Numbered from the stretch's first letter, positions 24,832 through 34,414 are shown. The stretch is 64,000 nt of DNA from Micromonospora pattaloongensis (GCF_900107255.1 NZ_FNPH01000011.1:1-64000), one strand, 5' to 3'. The notes: generated from the letters alone by a model not told the origin. Numbers and translations are program-made.

Positions 24832-25364
24832 TCCGGGACCTCGTCGAAGGCCCTCTGCAGCTCCGGTGAGTTGAGCGAGTCGGTGTCGAGGGCGCTGCGG
24901 TTGTACTCGGTGGTGAGGGTCTTCAGCACGGACTCGACGCCGTCATAGAAGGAACCGGCCCGGCTGGCGTCCAGCTGCTCGATCCCCCGCTTCGCGTTGC
25001 CGTACGCGTCCCGGACCGCGCTGAGGGAGGCGACGAAGCCGCTGGCGATCCGGTCGCCGCTCGTCACGTCCGGGACCCCGGCCTTCTCGACCTCGCGGCG
25101 GGCCTTCTCGCTCGCCGCCTCCGCCCCGGCCAGCAGGCGCATCAGGTTCTCCTTGGCCTGCGCAGGCGTGGTCTTCGCGGTCATCTGCTGCTGCGTGCTG
25201 CTGGTGAGCTTGCCGATCTCGGCGCGCCACGGGGTCAGCGCCGTGCAGACCGAGGCCGCCCAGGCGTTGGGCGAGGGCGCCCCACCGCAGCCCCCGAGGG
25301 CGAGAACGATCACGCTCAGGACAGCCGTGATCGGTCCGGCGGAGACCGGGCGGGGGGTGCGCAT
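24822..25364 (-). CDS. Secreted lipoprotein
   Basis: 180 aa from ATG 25364, which follows TACGCT by 7 nt. N-terminal signal: RTPRPVSAGP, hydrophobic ITAVLSVIVLALGG, then lipobox LALGGC with Cys ~26 lipidated. The mature part is helical and soluble (QQQMTAKTTPAQAKENLMRL, SFYDGVESVLKTLTTEYN). It would be anchored to the outer face of the membrane. No enzymatic motif. Co-translated with the following gene. Confidence 0.75.
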   Translation of the reverse strand: MRTPRPVSAGPITAVLSVIVLALGGCGGAPSPNAWAASVCTALTPWRAEIGKLTSSTQQQMTAKTTPAQAKENLMRLLAGAEAASEKARREVEKAGVPDVTSGDRIASGFVASLSAVRDAYGNAKRGIEQLDASRAGSFYDGVESVLKTLTTEYNRSALDTDSLNSPELQRAFDEVPECR

Positions 25365-25377
25365 GCGTTGCAGCGTA
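25365..25377 (-). promoter_or_regulatory. -10 box of a leaderless promoter (lipoprotein)
   Basis: Minus strand TACGCT (25377-25372), 7 nt, ATG at 25364. Confidence 0.5.
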
Positions 25378-25437
25378 CGACGTTGCGCCACCGGCAGGAC
25401 AGACGGTTGCCACGCGGACACGGGCGTGGCAACGACG

Positions 25438-25472
25438 ACGGGGCCCCTCGGACGATCTCCGAGGGGCCCCGT
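25438..25472 (-). terminator. Terminator of hppA
   Basis: Perfect 14-bp stem ACGGGGCCCCTCGG / CCGAGGGGCCCCGT, 7-nt loop, just past the hppA stop. No T-run. Confidence 0.8.
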
Positions 25473-25479
25473 GATCACA

Positions 25480-27852
25480 TCAGGCGTTCACTTTTTCCGC
25501 CCTGGACGCGGCGGCGCCGCTTCCGTCACCCGCTTTTCCCGAGTCGTCCAGGTCCTCCCCCATCGCGACCGGCTTGCGCTTGGTGAAGGTGACCGCAACC
25601 ACCACGATCGCGGCCGCGACGACGGCGATCGTGACCCGCAGGGCGTTGTTCTGGTCGGCGCCGACGCTCCAGGTGACCACCGCGGGGGCGATCAGCAGCG
25701 CGACCAGGTTCATGACCTTGATCAGCGGGTTGATGGCCGGGCCGGCGGTGTCCTTGAACGGGTCGCCGACGGTGTCGCCGATGACCGTCGCGGCGTGCGC
25801 CTCCGAGCCCTTCCCGCCGTGCGCGCCGTCCTCGACGAGCTTCTTCGCGTTGTCCCAGGCGCCACCGGAGTTGGCCAGGAAGACCGCCATCAGCACGCCG
25901 GTGCCGATCGCGCCCGCCAGGTACGCGGCGAGCGCGCCCGCGCCGAGGCCGAACCCGACCGCGATCGGGGCGAAGATCGCCAGCAGACCCGGCGTCATCA
26001 GCTCCCGCTGGGCGTCGCGGGTGCAGATGTCGACCACCCGCCCGTACTCCGGACGCTGGGTGCGGTCCATGATCCCGGGGAACTCCCGGAACTGCCGGCG
26101 CACCTCCATCACGACGGCGCCCGCGGAACGGGAGACCGCGTTGATGGCCAGCCCGGAGAAGAGGAAGACCACCGCGGCGCCGATGATCAGGCCCACGAGG
26201 TTCTTCGGGTTGGAGACGTTGAGCGCGTTGGCGAGGTAGGTGCCGACGTTGGCGATTCCGGCGTCGTTGAGCGCCGTGGTCACGGTGTCGGTGTACGAGC
26301 CGAACAGCGCCGTCGCGGCGAGCACCGCCGTCGCGATCGCGATGCCCTTGGTGATGGCCTTCGTGGTGTTGCCGACCGCGTCGAGCTCGGTGAGGGTCCG
26401 CGCACCCTGCTCGTCGATGTCGCCGGACATCTCGGCGATGCCCTGCGCGTTGTCCGAGATCGGGCCGAAGGTGTCCATCGCGACGATCACGCCGACGGTG
26501 GTGAGCAGGCCGGTGCCGGCGAGCGCGACCGCGAACAGCGACAGGGTGATCGAGCCGCCGCCGAGCAGGAACGCGCCGAACACGCCGGCGCCGATCAGCA
26601 GCGCCGAGTAGACGGCCGACTCGAGCCCGACGCTGATGCCGGCGAGCACCACGGTCGCCGCGCCGGTCAGCGAGCTCTTGCCGATGTCCTGGACCGGCCG
26701 GCGGTGCGTCTCGGTGAAGTAGCCGGTCAGCGCCTGGATCGCGGCGGCGAGCACGATGCCGATCACGACCGCGCCGATGGCGATCAGCCGCGGGTTGCCC
26801 TCGGTGCCGGCGAACCGCTCGCCGAACTCCGCGAACGTGGCCGGCAGGTAGGCCCAGCTGACGATCGCGACGAGCACCGCCGCGAGCAGGGCGGAGGCGT
26901 AGAAGGCCCGGTTGATCGCGACCATGCCGGTGCGGTCGGTGACCCGCAGCCGCGTGATGAACACGCCGATGATCGCGACGATCGCGCCGATCCCCGAGAC
27001 GATGAGCGGGAAGACCAGACCGTCCTCGCCGAACGCCGCCCGGCCGAGGATGAGCGCGGCGACCAGCGTCACCGCGTACGACTCGAAGAGATCGGCCGCC
27101 ATGCCCGCGCAGTCGCCGACGTTGTCGCCGACGTTGTCCGCGATCGTCGCGGGATTGCGCGCGTCGTCCTCCGGGATACCCTGCTCGACCTTGCCGACCA
27201 GGTCCGCCCCGACGTCGGCCGCCTTCGTGAAGATGCCGCCGCCGACCCGCATGAACATGGCCAGCAGCGCCGCGCCGAAGCCGAAGCCCTCCAGCACGGT
27301 GGGGGCGTCGCCCCGGAAGATCAGCACGACGAGCGCCGCGCCGAACAGGCCGAGGCCGACGGTGAGGAAGCCGACCACGCCGCCGGTGCGGAACGCGATC
27401 TGCATCGCGGTCTCACGTCCGCCCTCCGCGGCGCCCGCGGCCGCCGCGACCCGCAGGTTGGCACGGGTCGCGAGCGCCATTCCGGCGCCGCCGATGAACG
27501 CGCTGAACACCGCGCCCACCACGAAGAAGGCCGATCGGCCGAGCTTCACCAGCGTTTCGCTGCCTTCGACGCCGTGCACCGGGAGCACGAAGAGCAGCAC
27601 CACGGCAAGCACGACGAACACGCCGAGGGTTTTGAACTGGCGGAACAGGTATGCCGAGGCGCCCTCCTGGACGGCTCCGGCGATCTCCTGCATGTTCTCG
27701 GTGCCCTTACCGGTAGCCAGTACCGCCCTGACCAGGGCGAAGGCAAACCCGAGCGCCACCAACGCGATGACCGCGGCGACGATGACGTACGTCAGGTTTG
27801 GGCCGGTAAGGGACATCCCGCCGCCCTCGGCGGCAAAGGTAGTCCCGGACAT
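25480..27852 (-). CDS. hppA: Membrane-bound proton-pumping pyrophosphatase
   Basis: 790 aa with about sixteen membrane helices. Catalytic signature DVGADLVGKVEQGIPEDDAR and NPATIADNVGDNVGDCAGM (~210-245), and a second set GDTVGDPFKDTAGPA (~700). Hydrolyses PPi and pumps H+ across the cytoplasmic membrane. GNTTKA near residue 498 carries Lys, which marks the K+-independent H+-pumping subfamily (Ala there means K+-dependent). ATG 27852 has GGAGG 7 nt upstream. Confidence 0.95.
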   Translation of the reverse strand: MSGTTFAAEGGGMSLTGPNLTYVIVAAVIALVALGFAFALVRAVLATGKGTENMQEIAGAVQEGASAYLFRQFKTLGVFVVLAVVLLFVLPVHGVEGSETLVKLGRSAFFVVGAVFSAFIGGAGMALATRANLRVAAAAGAAEGGRETAMQIAFRTGGVVGFLTVGLGLFGAALVVLIFRGDAPTVLEGFGFGAALLAMFMRVGGGIFTKAADVGADLVGKVEQGIPEDDARNPATIADNVGDNVGDCAGMAADLFESYAVTLVAALILGRAAFGEDGLVFPLIVSGIGAIVAIIGVFITRLRVTDRTGMVAINRAFYASALLAAVLVAIVSWAYLPATFAEFGERFAGTEGNPRLIAIGAVVIGIVLAAAIQALTGYFTETHRRPVQDIGKSSLTGAATVVLAGISVGLESAVYSALLIGAGVFGAFLLGGGSITLSLFAVALAGTGLLTTVGVIVAMDTFGPISDNAQGIAEMSGDIDEQGARTLTELDAVGNTTKAITKGIAIATAVLAATALFGSYTDTVTTALNDAGIANVGTYLANALNVSNPKNLVGLIIGAAVVFLFSGLAINAVSRSAGAVVMEVRRQFREFPGIMDRTQRPEYGRVVDICTRDAQRELMTPGLLAIFAPIAVGFGLGAGALAAYLAGAIGTGVLMAVFLANSGGAWDNAKKLVEDGAHGGKGSEAHAATVIGDTVGDPFKDTAGPAINPLIKVMNLVALLIAPAVVTWSVGADQNNALRVTIAVVAAAIVVVAVTFTKRKPVAMGEDLDDSGKAGDGSGAAASRAEKVNA

Positions 27853-27981
27853 CTATGTCCTCCTGTACCGAACGCTTCACCCCGTACCGGTGGACGATCC
27901 GGCGGGGCGTCTCCCTCACAGGGAGTGGTGTGCCCTGCCCCCGCACGGCGCGGGCGCAGGGGGCTGCCTGATGACCCGCGT

Positions 27982-28011
27982 ACTGTAGCCGTACAGCGTG
28001 TGCGAGGTCAC
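27982..28011 (-). promoter_or_regulatory. Possible promoter of hppA
   Basis: On the minus strand GTGACC (28011-28006), 18 nt, TACAGT (27987-27982), about 130 nt before the hppA start. Confidence 0.4.
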
Positions 28012-28075
28012 ACCGTCTACCCACATGGCGCGGTGATATTCCTCGTTGTGTTAGCGCGTTCGGTTGTGTTACCGG

Positions 28076-28510
28076 TCAGCGTCCGACCGGCCACACCATC
28101 CGGACCTCGGTGCCGATGCCCACGTCCACCGGGCGCACCTGCAGGTCCTCCACGAAACCGGCGAGCAGCGCGAACCCGACGCCCACCGTCAGGGCCTCAT
28201 CCGTCAGCGACTCGTCGGCCAGCTCGTCGGGCGGCAGCGCGGCGAGCCCCAGGCCCGCCTCGATCGGCGCCCGGTCGATCACCCGAACGGTGTAGCTCTC
28301 CTCGTCGGACATCTCCACCAGCACCAGGTCCGGCAGTCCGTACTGGCGGTGCAGCGCGACCGCGCGGGTGCACGCCTCGCCGATCGCGAGCCGCACCTCG
28401 TCGAGGCGCTCCTCGGTGACGCCGGCCCGCCGGGCCACCGCCACTCCGACAAGGCGCGCGGTGCGGACGTGCACCGGCGCCGGCGAGAAGGAGAGCCGGA
28501 CCGTCGACAT
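28076..28510 (-). CDS. RsbW-like anti-sigma regulatory factor (HATPase)
   Basis: 144 aa. The GHKL/HATPase_c fold shows EVRLAIGEACTRAVALH (N-box region, though the usual second Asn is replaced) and VIDRAPIE. GVGFALLAGFVEDLQV stands in place of the usual GxG-L ATP lid, and GTEVRMVWP ends the domain. Such proteins bind and inhibit a sigma factor, and phosphorylate the STAS antagonist encoded just upstream. ATG 28510 overlaps the STAS stop (TGATG). No cognate sigma gene is adjacent. Confidence 0.82.
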   Translation of the reverse strand: MSTVRLSFSPAPVHVRTARLVGVAVARRAGVTEERLDEVRLAIGEACTRAVALHRQYGLPDLVLVEMSDEESYTVRVIDRAPIEAGLGLAALPPDELADESLTDEALTVGVGFALLAGFVEDLQVRPVDVGIGTEVRMVWPVGR

Positions 28511-28866
28511 CACTCCGCGGGACCCGCCTGGTCCACCGTCGTCGCCGCCTCGACCGTCGGGAAGATCGGGAAGACCTGGTCGAGCGCGGTGATCCGGAAA
28601 ATCTTGAGCAGCGGTTCCCGGTCGCAGACCAGCCCGAAGGTGCCGCCCGCGGCGCGCAGCCGCTTGAGCGCCCCGACGAGCACACCCAGCCCGGTGGAGT
28701 CGAGGAAATCGACGCGCCCGAGATCCACGACGACCCTGCGGGCGCCCCCCTCGACCACCTCGATGAGCCGCTCGCGCAGCCGCGGGGCGGTGTAGACGTC
28801 GACCTCGCCGCCGACCTCCAGCACCGTGTGCTCGCCCACGGTGCGGGTCGCGAGCGACAGCTCCAT
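28510..28866 (-). CDS. STAS-domain anti-sigma factor antagonist
   Basis: 118 aa, typical SpoIIAA/RsbV size. Strand [19 protein letters not shown], then [20 protein letters not shown] with the phosphorylatable Ser of DSTGLG (~58). Unphosphorylated it sequesters the anti-sigma kinase. ATG 28866 has GGAGGAGGGG just upstream; the longer open frame in front is non-coding. Forms a partner-switch pair with the next gene. Confidence 0.92.
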   Translation of the reverse strand: MELSLATRTVGEHTVLEVGGEVDVYTAPRLRERLIEVVEGGARRVVVDLGRVDFLDSTGLGVLVGALKRLRAAGGTFGLVCDREPLLKIFRITALDQVFPIFPTVEAATTVDQAGPAE

Positions 28867-28996
28867 CAGTCCCCTCCTCCGTTCACCAGGAACGCTTCTG
28901 GCATCTAACCACCGCGCGCCCACCCCCGCATCGCGGCTCTCCCCCGGCCGGCGGTGGCGTGGCGCACGTTGGCCATGTCCGTACATCAGTGCGACA

Positions 28997-31420
28997 GTGC
29001 AGGACGTGACTTCAGCAGCCACCGTGACCGCGGCGCCCGGCCCCGAGCCGGCCGAGCTGCTGCGCCGGCTGCGCGCCCGCACCGGCGGCGGCGCCGCCGG
29101 CGGGCCGGTGACGCACGTCGAGCGGGTGCCCGCCCGCGCCGGGACGACCGCGCCGTGGCCGCGGTGGGCGCCCGAGGAGCTGCGGGCGGCGTTCGCCCGC
29201 CGCGGCGTGATCGCCCCCTGGCAGCACCAGGTGGCCGCGGCCGACCTGGCGTACGCCGGCCGGCACGTGGTGCTCGCCACCGGCACCGCCTCCGGCAAGT
29301 CGCTCGGCTACCAGCTGCCCGCGCTGGCCACGCTGCTCGCCGACCCGCGCGCCACCGTCCTCTACCTGGCGCCGACCAAGGCGCTCGCCGCCGACCAGTT
29401 GCGCGCCGTCGCCGAGCTGGGCGTCGAGGGGGTACGCCCGGCGAGCTACGACGGCGACACCCCGCGCGCCGAGCGGGAGTGGATCCGACAGCATTCCCGC
29501 TTCGTGCTGACCAACCCCGACATGCTGCACCACGGCATCCTGCCCGGCCACGCCGGCTGGTCGACGTTCCTGCGGCGACTGGCCTACGTGATCGTCGACG
29601 AGTGCCACACCTACCGCGGGGTGTTCGGCTCACACGTGGCGCACGTGCTGCGCCGGCTCCGGCGCCAGGCCGCGCGGCACCGGCGTACCCCCGTCTTCGT
29701 CCTGGCCTCGGCGACCTCCGGCGACCCGGCGGAGGCGGCCGCGCGCCTGACCGGCCTGCCGGTCGAGGCCGTCGTGGAGGACACCTCGCCGCGCGGTGGG
29801 CTGACGTTCGCGCTCTGGGAGCCGCCGCTGCTGCCCCCGTCGCCGGAGGCCACCGCGATCGACTTCCCCGACGACCCCGGCGGGACCGAGCCGGCCGCCG
29901 GCGACCACGGCGCAGTTGAGCTGGCCACCGTCCGGCGGTCCGCGCTGCGCGAGACCGCGGACCTGCTCAGCGACGCGGTCGCCGCCGGCACCCGGACGCT
30001 GGCGTTCGTGCGGTCGCGGCGCGGCGCCGAGGTGGTCGCGACGATGGCCCGCCGCTCGCTCGACGAGGCCGTGCCGGGGCTCGGCGCGCGGGTGGCCGCC
30101 TACCGCGCCGGCTACCTGCGGGAGGAGCGGCGGACGCTGGAGCGGTCGCTGCTCTCCGGCGAGCTGCTCGGCCTGGCCTCGACCAACGCGCTGGAACTCG
30201 GCGTCGACCTGGCCGGCCTCGACGCGGTGCTGATGTGCGGTTATCCGGGCACCCGGGCGTCGCTGTGGCAGCAGGCCGGCCGGGCCGGTCGGTCGGGGCG
30301 GGAGGCGCTGGCCGTGCTGGTGGCCCGCGACGACCCGCTCGACACCTACCTCGTGCACCACCCGGAGGCGCTGTTCGGGCGGCCGGTCGAGGCGACCGTG
30401 CTCGACCCCACCAACCCGTACGTGCTGGGGCCGCAGCTCTGCTGCGCCGCCGCCGAGGCGCCGCTGACCCCGGCGGATCTCGACCTGTTCGGCGGGCCGG
30501 CCGCGGTCGCGGCGGTCGAGGCGCTGGTCACCTCCGGGGCGCTGCGCCGCCGGCCGACCGGCTGGTACTGGACGCACAGCGGGCGGCCCGAGGTCGATCT
30601 GCGCGGGACCGGCGGCGCCCCCGTCTGCGTCGTGGAGTCGTCGACCGGCCGACTGCTCGGCACCGTCGACCCCGAGTCGTCGCACTTCCAGGTGCATCCG
30701 GGCGCGGTCTACCTGCACCAGGGCGTCTCGTACGTCGTCGACGAGCTCGACCTGGAGGACGCCTGCGCGCTGGTGCACGCCGAGGAGCCGGACTGGACGA
30801 CCCACGCCCGCGACGTCACGTCCCTCTCCGTGGCCTCGGTCCGCTCCTACGTGGACGCCGGCCCGGTCGGGCTCTTCCTCGGCGAGGTCGACGTCACCAA
30901 CCAGGTGGTCTCGTACCAGCGGCGGCGCATCGGCTCCGGCGAGGTGCTCGACACCCGCCCGCTCGACCTGCCCACCCGCGAGCTGCGCACCGTCGCGGTC
31001 TGGTTCACGGTGTCGCCGCAGGCGCTGGCCGCGGCCGGGGTCGAGCCGGCCGACGTGCCGGGCGCGCTGCACGCCGCCGAGCACGCCGCGATCGGCCTGC
31101 TGCCGCTGGTCGCCACGTGCGACCGGTGGGACATCGGCGGGCTCTCCACCGCCGCGCACGCCGACACCGAGGCACCGACGGTCTTCGTCTACGACGGACA
31201 CCCGGGCGGGGCCGGCTTCGCCGAGCGGGCGTACGGGATCGCGGCGTCGTGGTTGCAGGCCACCCGCGACGCGATCGCCGAGTGCGGCTGCGAGACGGGC
31301 TGCCCGTCCTGCGTGCAGTCCCCGAAGTGCGGCAACGGCAACAATCCGCTGGGCAAGAACGACGCCGTCAAGGTGCTGGACGTCGTGCTCGCGGCACTCC
31401 GCGAGAAGACTGGTTCGTAG
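28997..31420 (+). CDS. DEAD/DEAH-box helicase with DUF1998 zinc module (MrfA/Hrq1-like)
   Basis: 807 aa. Walker [14 protein letters not shown] (~97), Walker [11 protein letters not shown] (~200), motif [12 protein letters not shown], motif [13 protein letters not shown] (~430). The C-terminal DUF1998 region ends with four cysteines in [15 protein letters not shown], a metal site. B. subtilis MrfA (YprA), a mitomycin-damage repair helicase, and yeast Hrq1 share this layout; repair function here is inferred. It is the 'helicase' that marks actinobacterial helicase/secretion neighbourhoods. GTG 28997 or GTG 29006 may be the start. Confidence 0.92.
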   Translation: MQDVTSAATVTAAPGPEPAELLRRLRARTGGGAAGGPVTHVERVPARAGTTAPWPRWAPEELRAAFARRGVIAPWQHQVAAADLAYAGRHVVLATGTASGKSLGYQLPALATLLADPRATVLYLAPTKALAADQLRAVAELGVEGVRPASYDGDTPRAEREWIRQHSRFVLTNPDMLHHGILPGHAGWSTFLRRLAYVIVDECHTYRGVFGSHVAHVLRRLRRQAARHRRTPVFVLASATSGDPAEAAARLTGLPVEAVVEDTSPRGGLTFALWEPPLLPPSPEATAIDFPDDPGGTEPAAGDHGAVELATVRRSALRETADLLSDAVAAGTRTLAFVRSRRGAEVVATMARRSLDEAVPGLGARVAAYRAGYLREERRTLERSLLSGELLGLASTNALELGVDLAGLDAVLMCGYPGTRASLWQQAGRAGRSGREALAVLVARDDPLDTYLVHHPEALFGRPVEATVLDPTNPYVLGPQLCCAAAEAPLTPADLDLFGGPAAVAAVEALVTSGALRRRPTGWYWTHSGRPEVDLRGTGGAPVCVVESSTGRLLGTVDPESSHFQVHPGAVYLHQGVSYVVDELDLEDACALVHAEEPDWTTHARDVTSLSVASVRSYVDAGPVGLFLGEVDVTNQVVSYQRRRIGSGEVLDTRPLDLPTRELRTVAVWFTVSPQALAAAGVEPADVPGALHAAEHAAIGLLPLVATCDRWDIGGLSTAAHADTEAPTVFVYDGHPGGAGFAERAYGIAASWLQATRDAIAECGCETGCPSCVQSPKCGNGNNPLGKNDAVKVLDVVLAALREKTGS

Positions 31421-31485
31421 ACGGGCGTGAATGGGTAAGGCGGCTGTGGGAGCGCTTCCACATCCGCTATCCAGGGAGTCCAGAC

Positions 31486-31689
31486 GTGGCCGACACCCTC
31501 GCCGACGCCGTCGAACTGCTCTACACGGTCAACCCCGAGCAGCTCACCGCCGAACAGCAGATCGCGCTCGCCCAGGCGTACGCCGCGCTCGCCCAGGCCG
31601 AGCGGCTCGACCAGATCAGCCAGCAACTGCACACCGTCCACCAGCTCATCCAGAGCATGCTCGCCAGATGGGCCGAGGCCCGCCCCTGA
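31486..31689 (+). CDS. Small helical protein (67 aa)
   Basis: GTG 31486 has GGGAG 8 nt upstream. The product is acidic/glutamine-rich helix throughout (ELLYTVNPEQLTAEQQIALA, LHTVHQLIQSMLARW), probably a coiled coil. Located 65 nt after the helicase in the same direction, so likely co-transcribed. No family recognised. Confidence 0.6.
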   Translation: MADTLADAVELLYTVNPEQLTAEQQIALAQAYAALAQAERLDQISQQLHTVHQLIQSMLARWAEARP

Positions 31690-31831
31690 CACCAGACGCT
31701 TCCGCCGGCGCGCCCCGCAGAGCGCGTCACCGGCCGCGCGTCGTGCGACGCCCCACGGCGCATGAGAGGCGGACCGCGACATGTAGCGAGGGTGCCGCCG
31801 GGCACGTCCCGACAGCGCGAACAAGCCTCCG

Positions 31832-31982
31832 CCTAGTCCCGCTTCGTGGTTACCGGACCCGCACGCGCGATGAATTCGCGACGCGAGCAAGCCCGGGCAT
31901 CGGTTCAACGGTGACCGACACTGTCAGGACGACGTCCAGCTCTTCGACCACACACTCCGCGACCTGCCCGCCGTCGGTCGGG
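31832..31982 (-). pseudogene. Duplicated, decayed 3' end of the last Tad gene
   Basis: Closely repeats 33443-33595. On the minus strand it still reads GGQVAECVVEELDVVLTVSV and VEPMPGLARVA, the C-terminus of the TadE/G-like protein. It then loses frame through a 1-nt deletion near 31868. With the intact copy it brackets a 1.5-kb insertion. Confidence 0.8.
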
Positions 31983-32231
31983 TCAGATCGAACGGCGCGC
32001 GATGCGGCGCGGCGGTTGCACCCACCCGAGGAACCGACGATGGAGGGGTCCGGCGGGAGCCCATTTCATGTCCTCCATCGCAGTCAGCAGGTGTGTGCCC
32101 ATGTAGATAGCCAACGACATCGGAGCCCCCTCAAACTCCGCGGCCAGTTGCCGTCGGCGTGTGGGGCAGGGCCAGGGGACACCGCAGCCGCCACATAGCC
32201 AGATCGGGCGCATTGGTCCGTGTGCGGTCAT
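31983..32231 (-). CDS. Small CxxC protein
   Basis: 82 aa from ATG 32231, preceded by GGGAGG. MRPIWLCGGCGVPWPCPTRR has CxxC plus a third Cys, resembling half of a zinc ribbon. SLAIYMGTHLLTAMED is a helical middle and LHRRFLGWVQPPRR closes the domain. Similar small proteins are common as orphans in Streptomyces and Micromonospora, near HTH proteins. It is divergent from the AlpA-like gene, with 130 nt between them. Function unknown. Confidence 0.65.
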   Translation of the reverse strand: MTAHGPMRPIWLCGGCGVPWPCPTRRRQLAAEFEGAPMSLAIYMGTHLLTAMEDMKWAPAGPLHRRFLGWVQPPRRIARRSI

Positions 32232-32348
32232 GGATCCTCCCGGCGTAGATGCTCTTGGCGTAGGGGGTCTCGTGGCACACCGTCACGGTCCTCATACGCC
32301 ATGGCGTTAGTCAACTGGCAATAGCCATTAGACTAGAGCTTGCCTCCC

Positions 32349-32360
32349 TACCGTCAAGGC
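32349..32360 (+). promoter_or_regulatory. -10 box of a leaderless promoter (AlpA-like gene)
   Basis: TACCGT at 32349-32354, 6 nt, ATG at 32361. A TGGC-AATA-GCCA dyad lies about 40 nt upstream and may be its own operator. Confidence 0.5.
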
Positions 32361-32576
32361 ATGGACCGAGGGCCGGGGCAGCTCATGGGGCCCTACGAGA
32401 TCGCCCAGCGCATGGGTGTCTCGCGGCAGCGGTTCCAGCAGCTCGCCCGGTATCCCACCTTCCCGAAGCCGTATCAGGAACTGCGTGGCATGAAGGTGTG
32501 GCTGGCTGAGGACATCGAGGCGTGGATCAAGGAGTACCGCCAGCCCCGCCCGACCGAGGACGATCGTCCGGGCTGA
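32361..32576 (+). CDS. AlpA/MerR-type HTH DNA-binding protein
   Basis: 71 aa. GPYEIAQRMGVSRQRFQQLA (~10-29) is a winged helix-turn-helix, followed by PTFPKPYQELRGMKVWLAED and IEAWIKEY, matching AlpA/excisionase-like regulators. These control prophage excision or act as small regulators next to mobile DNA. It lies inside the 1.5-kb insertion bracketed by direct repeats, which fits a mobile origin, but no integrase remains nearby. Confidence 0.8.
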   Translation: MDRGPGQLMGPYEIAQRMGVSRQRFQQLARYPTFPKPYQELRGMKVWLAEDIEAWIKEYRQPRPTEDDRPG

Positions 32577-32740
32577 GCAGCCCAAAAACAGACCACCCCC
32601 GGCACGAGAAGCCTCGTGGCCCTCGTCATCAAGGCTCGGGAGCTGTTCTCGCAGCGAGCAGCGAGCGCACGGTCGGTGCGGCCGTCTCTGTTGGTCGACG
32701 GGCGGCCAATCTGTTGCCTCCACCTGGAGTGCCGTACACG

Positions 32741-33322
32741 ATGAGGCGCGTGACTGCCGAGCGCCCCCCTGTCGAGATGGTTGGGAATTGCGTCGTGGTC
32801 CGGCACTTCTCACCGGCCGATGCGACTCGGTTGCACGAGGCCATCCTCGAGAGCGTCGAACACCTCGCCCCGTGGATGCCGTGGGCAGGTCTGGAGCCGG
32901 TGGACCTGGCCGACCGAGAGAAGCTCGTCGCCGACTGGTGTGAGCTCTGGCAGGCAGGCAAGGACTTCAACTTCGGCGTGTTCGAGAACGGACGACTGGT
33001 CGGGGGTTGCGGGCTGCACCGGCGCATCGGGCCGGGCGGATTGGAGATCGGCTACTGGACGCGGGCGGGAGACACCGGGCGTGGGATCGCCCGGGAGGCC
33101 GTCCGCTGTCTCGTCACGGGGGCCTTCTCCATGTCGAACATCGCCATCCTCGAGGTGCATCACGATGTGGCCAACATCGCCAGCGGTCGCATCCCCGAGC
33201 GGCTCGGCTTCACCTTCGTCGAGGAGCGAGAAGACGGTGCTGTCGCTCCAGCGGAGATAGGGGTCGAGAGAGTGTGGCGACTCCACCGCCGCGATTGGGA
33301 CGCGGTCGGGCCCCGGAGCTGA
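32741..33322 (+). CDS. RimJ/RimL-type GNAT N-acetyltransferase
   Basis: 193 aa. The GNAT fold starts VVVRHFSPADATRLHEAI. SVEHLAPWMPWA is the typical RimJ/L phrase, and the acetyl-CoA loop RAGDTGRGIAREAVRCLV (~115) precedes ERLGFTFVEERED. It would acetylate a ribosomal protein N-terminus or small amine; the target is unknown. ATG 32741 is weakly supported by GGAG 12 nt away; GTG 32750 is possible. Last gene of the insertion. Confidence 0.85.
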   Translation: MRRVTAERPPVEMVGNCVVVRHFSPADATRLHEAILESVEHLAPWMPWAGLEPVDLADREKLVADWCELWQAGKDFNFGVFENGRLVGGCGLHRRIGPGGLEIGYWTRAGDTGRGIAREAVRCLVTGAFSMSNIAILEVHHDVANIASGRIPERLGFTFVEEREDGAVAPAEIGVERVWRLHRRDWDAVGPRS

Positions 33323-33444
33323 TCCGCCACCCCTGCACTCCCGTCGTCCAAGAGCGCGTCCTGCTGCCGGCATCTTCGGCGGCGCTGTCGCCACCGAGCG
33401 CACACCGAACGTCCGGTGCGGCGCTCGCTTTCGTGCACAGGGCC

Positions 33445-33861
33445 TTAGTCCCTCTTCGTTGCTACCGGACCCGCACGCGCCGATGACGTCGCGACGCGAG
33501 GAAGCCCGGGCATCGGTTCGACGGTGACCGACACTGTCAGGACGACGTCCAACTCTTCGACCGCGCATTCGGCGACCTGCCCGCCGTTGGCCGCCACGAT
33601 CTGGGCCGCCCGGTCGCACGCGACCTGTTCGCCTTCGACCGCCAGGGCAGCACCGGCGAGCGCCCCGAGATCGGCGGCGACCCGCGCCTCGTGCCGGGCG
33701 ACCCGGGCCGCGCCGACCGCCGCGCCGGCGACGCCGACCGCGACCACGACGAGCCCGACGGCGAGCAGCCACAGCGACGCGGCTCCCCGATCGGTCGCCG
33801 CACGCCGGACGCTGCCTGCTCTGGCCCGACGCGGCGCGCGGACGTCGCCGGCCGTCGTCAC
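33445..33861 (-). CDS. TadE/G-like pseudopilin (helicase/secretion neighbourhood)
   Basis: 138 aa, homologous in position and layout to M. tuberculosis Rv3654c. Basic N-terminus, then DRGAASLWLLAVGLVVVAVG (prepilin-like E/G-containing start and membrane helix, ~27-47). An extracytoplasmic part follows with ACDRAAQIVAANGGQVAEC (two Cys, possibly a disulfide). The ATG overlaps the TadE stop (ATGA). Its 3' end is duplicated at 31832-31982. Confidence 0.8.
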   Translation of the reverse strand: MTTAGDVRAPRRARAGSVRRAATDRGAASLWLLAVGLVVVAVGVAGAAVGAARVARHEARVAADLGALAGAALAVEGEQVACDRAAQIVAANGGQVAECAVEELDVVLTVSVTVEPMPGLPRVATSSARAGPVATKRD

Positions 33862-34226
33862 GGCGCGGGCTCCGGGGTGCCCGGCTCGACGGCGGCCACC
33901 GCGACCGCCTCGACGGTGAGCCGGGGCAGCCGGGCGCCGAGCGCCCGCACCGGCGCCCGTACGGTCGCCCGCACGACGTCACCGTCCACGGTGACCGAGA
34001 CCGACGCCCCCGGCGGCGCGGCCCGCTGGCCGGCGGCCGAACCGGGGGCGCCGCGGGAGGCGGCCAGGGCCGCCTCCCGCGCCGCGTCCACGCACTGCGC
34101 CTTCGTGGTCACCGCGTTGACGGCGGTGAGCCCGGCCAGCAACAGCAGGACGAGCGCCGGCAGCCCGGCCGCCAGCTCGGCGGTGAAAGAGCCCCGGTCG
34201 CGACCGGCCAGCCGGCGCCCGGTCAC
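33858..34226 (-). CDS. TadE-family pilus minor pilin
   Basis: 122 aa. DRGSFTAELAAGLPALVLLL is a TadE-type pseudopilin start, with the helix at ~12-33. A Cys (AQCVDAAREAALAA) and a beta-rich domain (VSVTVDGDVVRATVRAPV) follow. GTG 34226 overlaps the preceding stop (GTGA). Likely processed by a TadV-type peptidase not encoded here. Confidence 0.82.
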   Translation of the reverse strand: MTGRRLAGRDRGSFTAELAAGLPALVLLLLAGLTAVNAVTTKAQCVDAAREAALAASRGAPGSAAGQRAAPPGASVSVTVDGDVVRATVRAPVRALGARLPRLTVEAVAVAAVEPGTPEPAP

Positions 34227-34390
34227 TTCAGCGCCCGGTCGATCACGGCGGTGAGCGCGGACTGAACGTTTCCGCTGGTCAACACCTTCAGCAGGATCCC
34301 GGCGAAGGCGACGGCGGCCAGCGTGCCGACGGCGTACTCCGCGGTGTTCATCCCGGCGTCGCCCCGCAACCGGGCGATCAGCTTGCGCAT
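34223..34390 (-). CDS. DUF4244 / Flp-pilin-like peptide
   Basis: 55 aa, too short to be listed by most gene finders. MRKLIARLRGDAGMNTAEYA resembles a Flp pilin leader: a basic region, then G followed by TAEYAVG, where Glu is at pilin position +5. A hydrophobic helix (VGTLAAVAFAGILLKVL) follows. It is probably the major structural pilin. It overlaps TadE by GTGA. Confidence 0.82.
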   Translation of the reverse strand: MRKLIARLRGDAGMNTAEYAVGTLAAVAFAGILLKVLTSGNVQSALTAVIDRALK

Positions 34391-34414
34391 GGCGTGCTCC
34401 TTTCTCGGTGGGTG

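Noticed and set aside
24997-28419. Plus-strand ORF of 1140 aa
   Set aside because: Spans three unrelated minus-strand genes and their intergenic regions; R/D/E/H-rich low-complexity product typical of an antisense frame.
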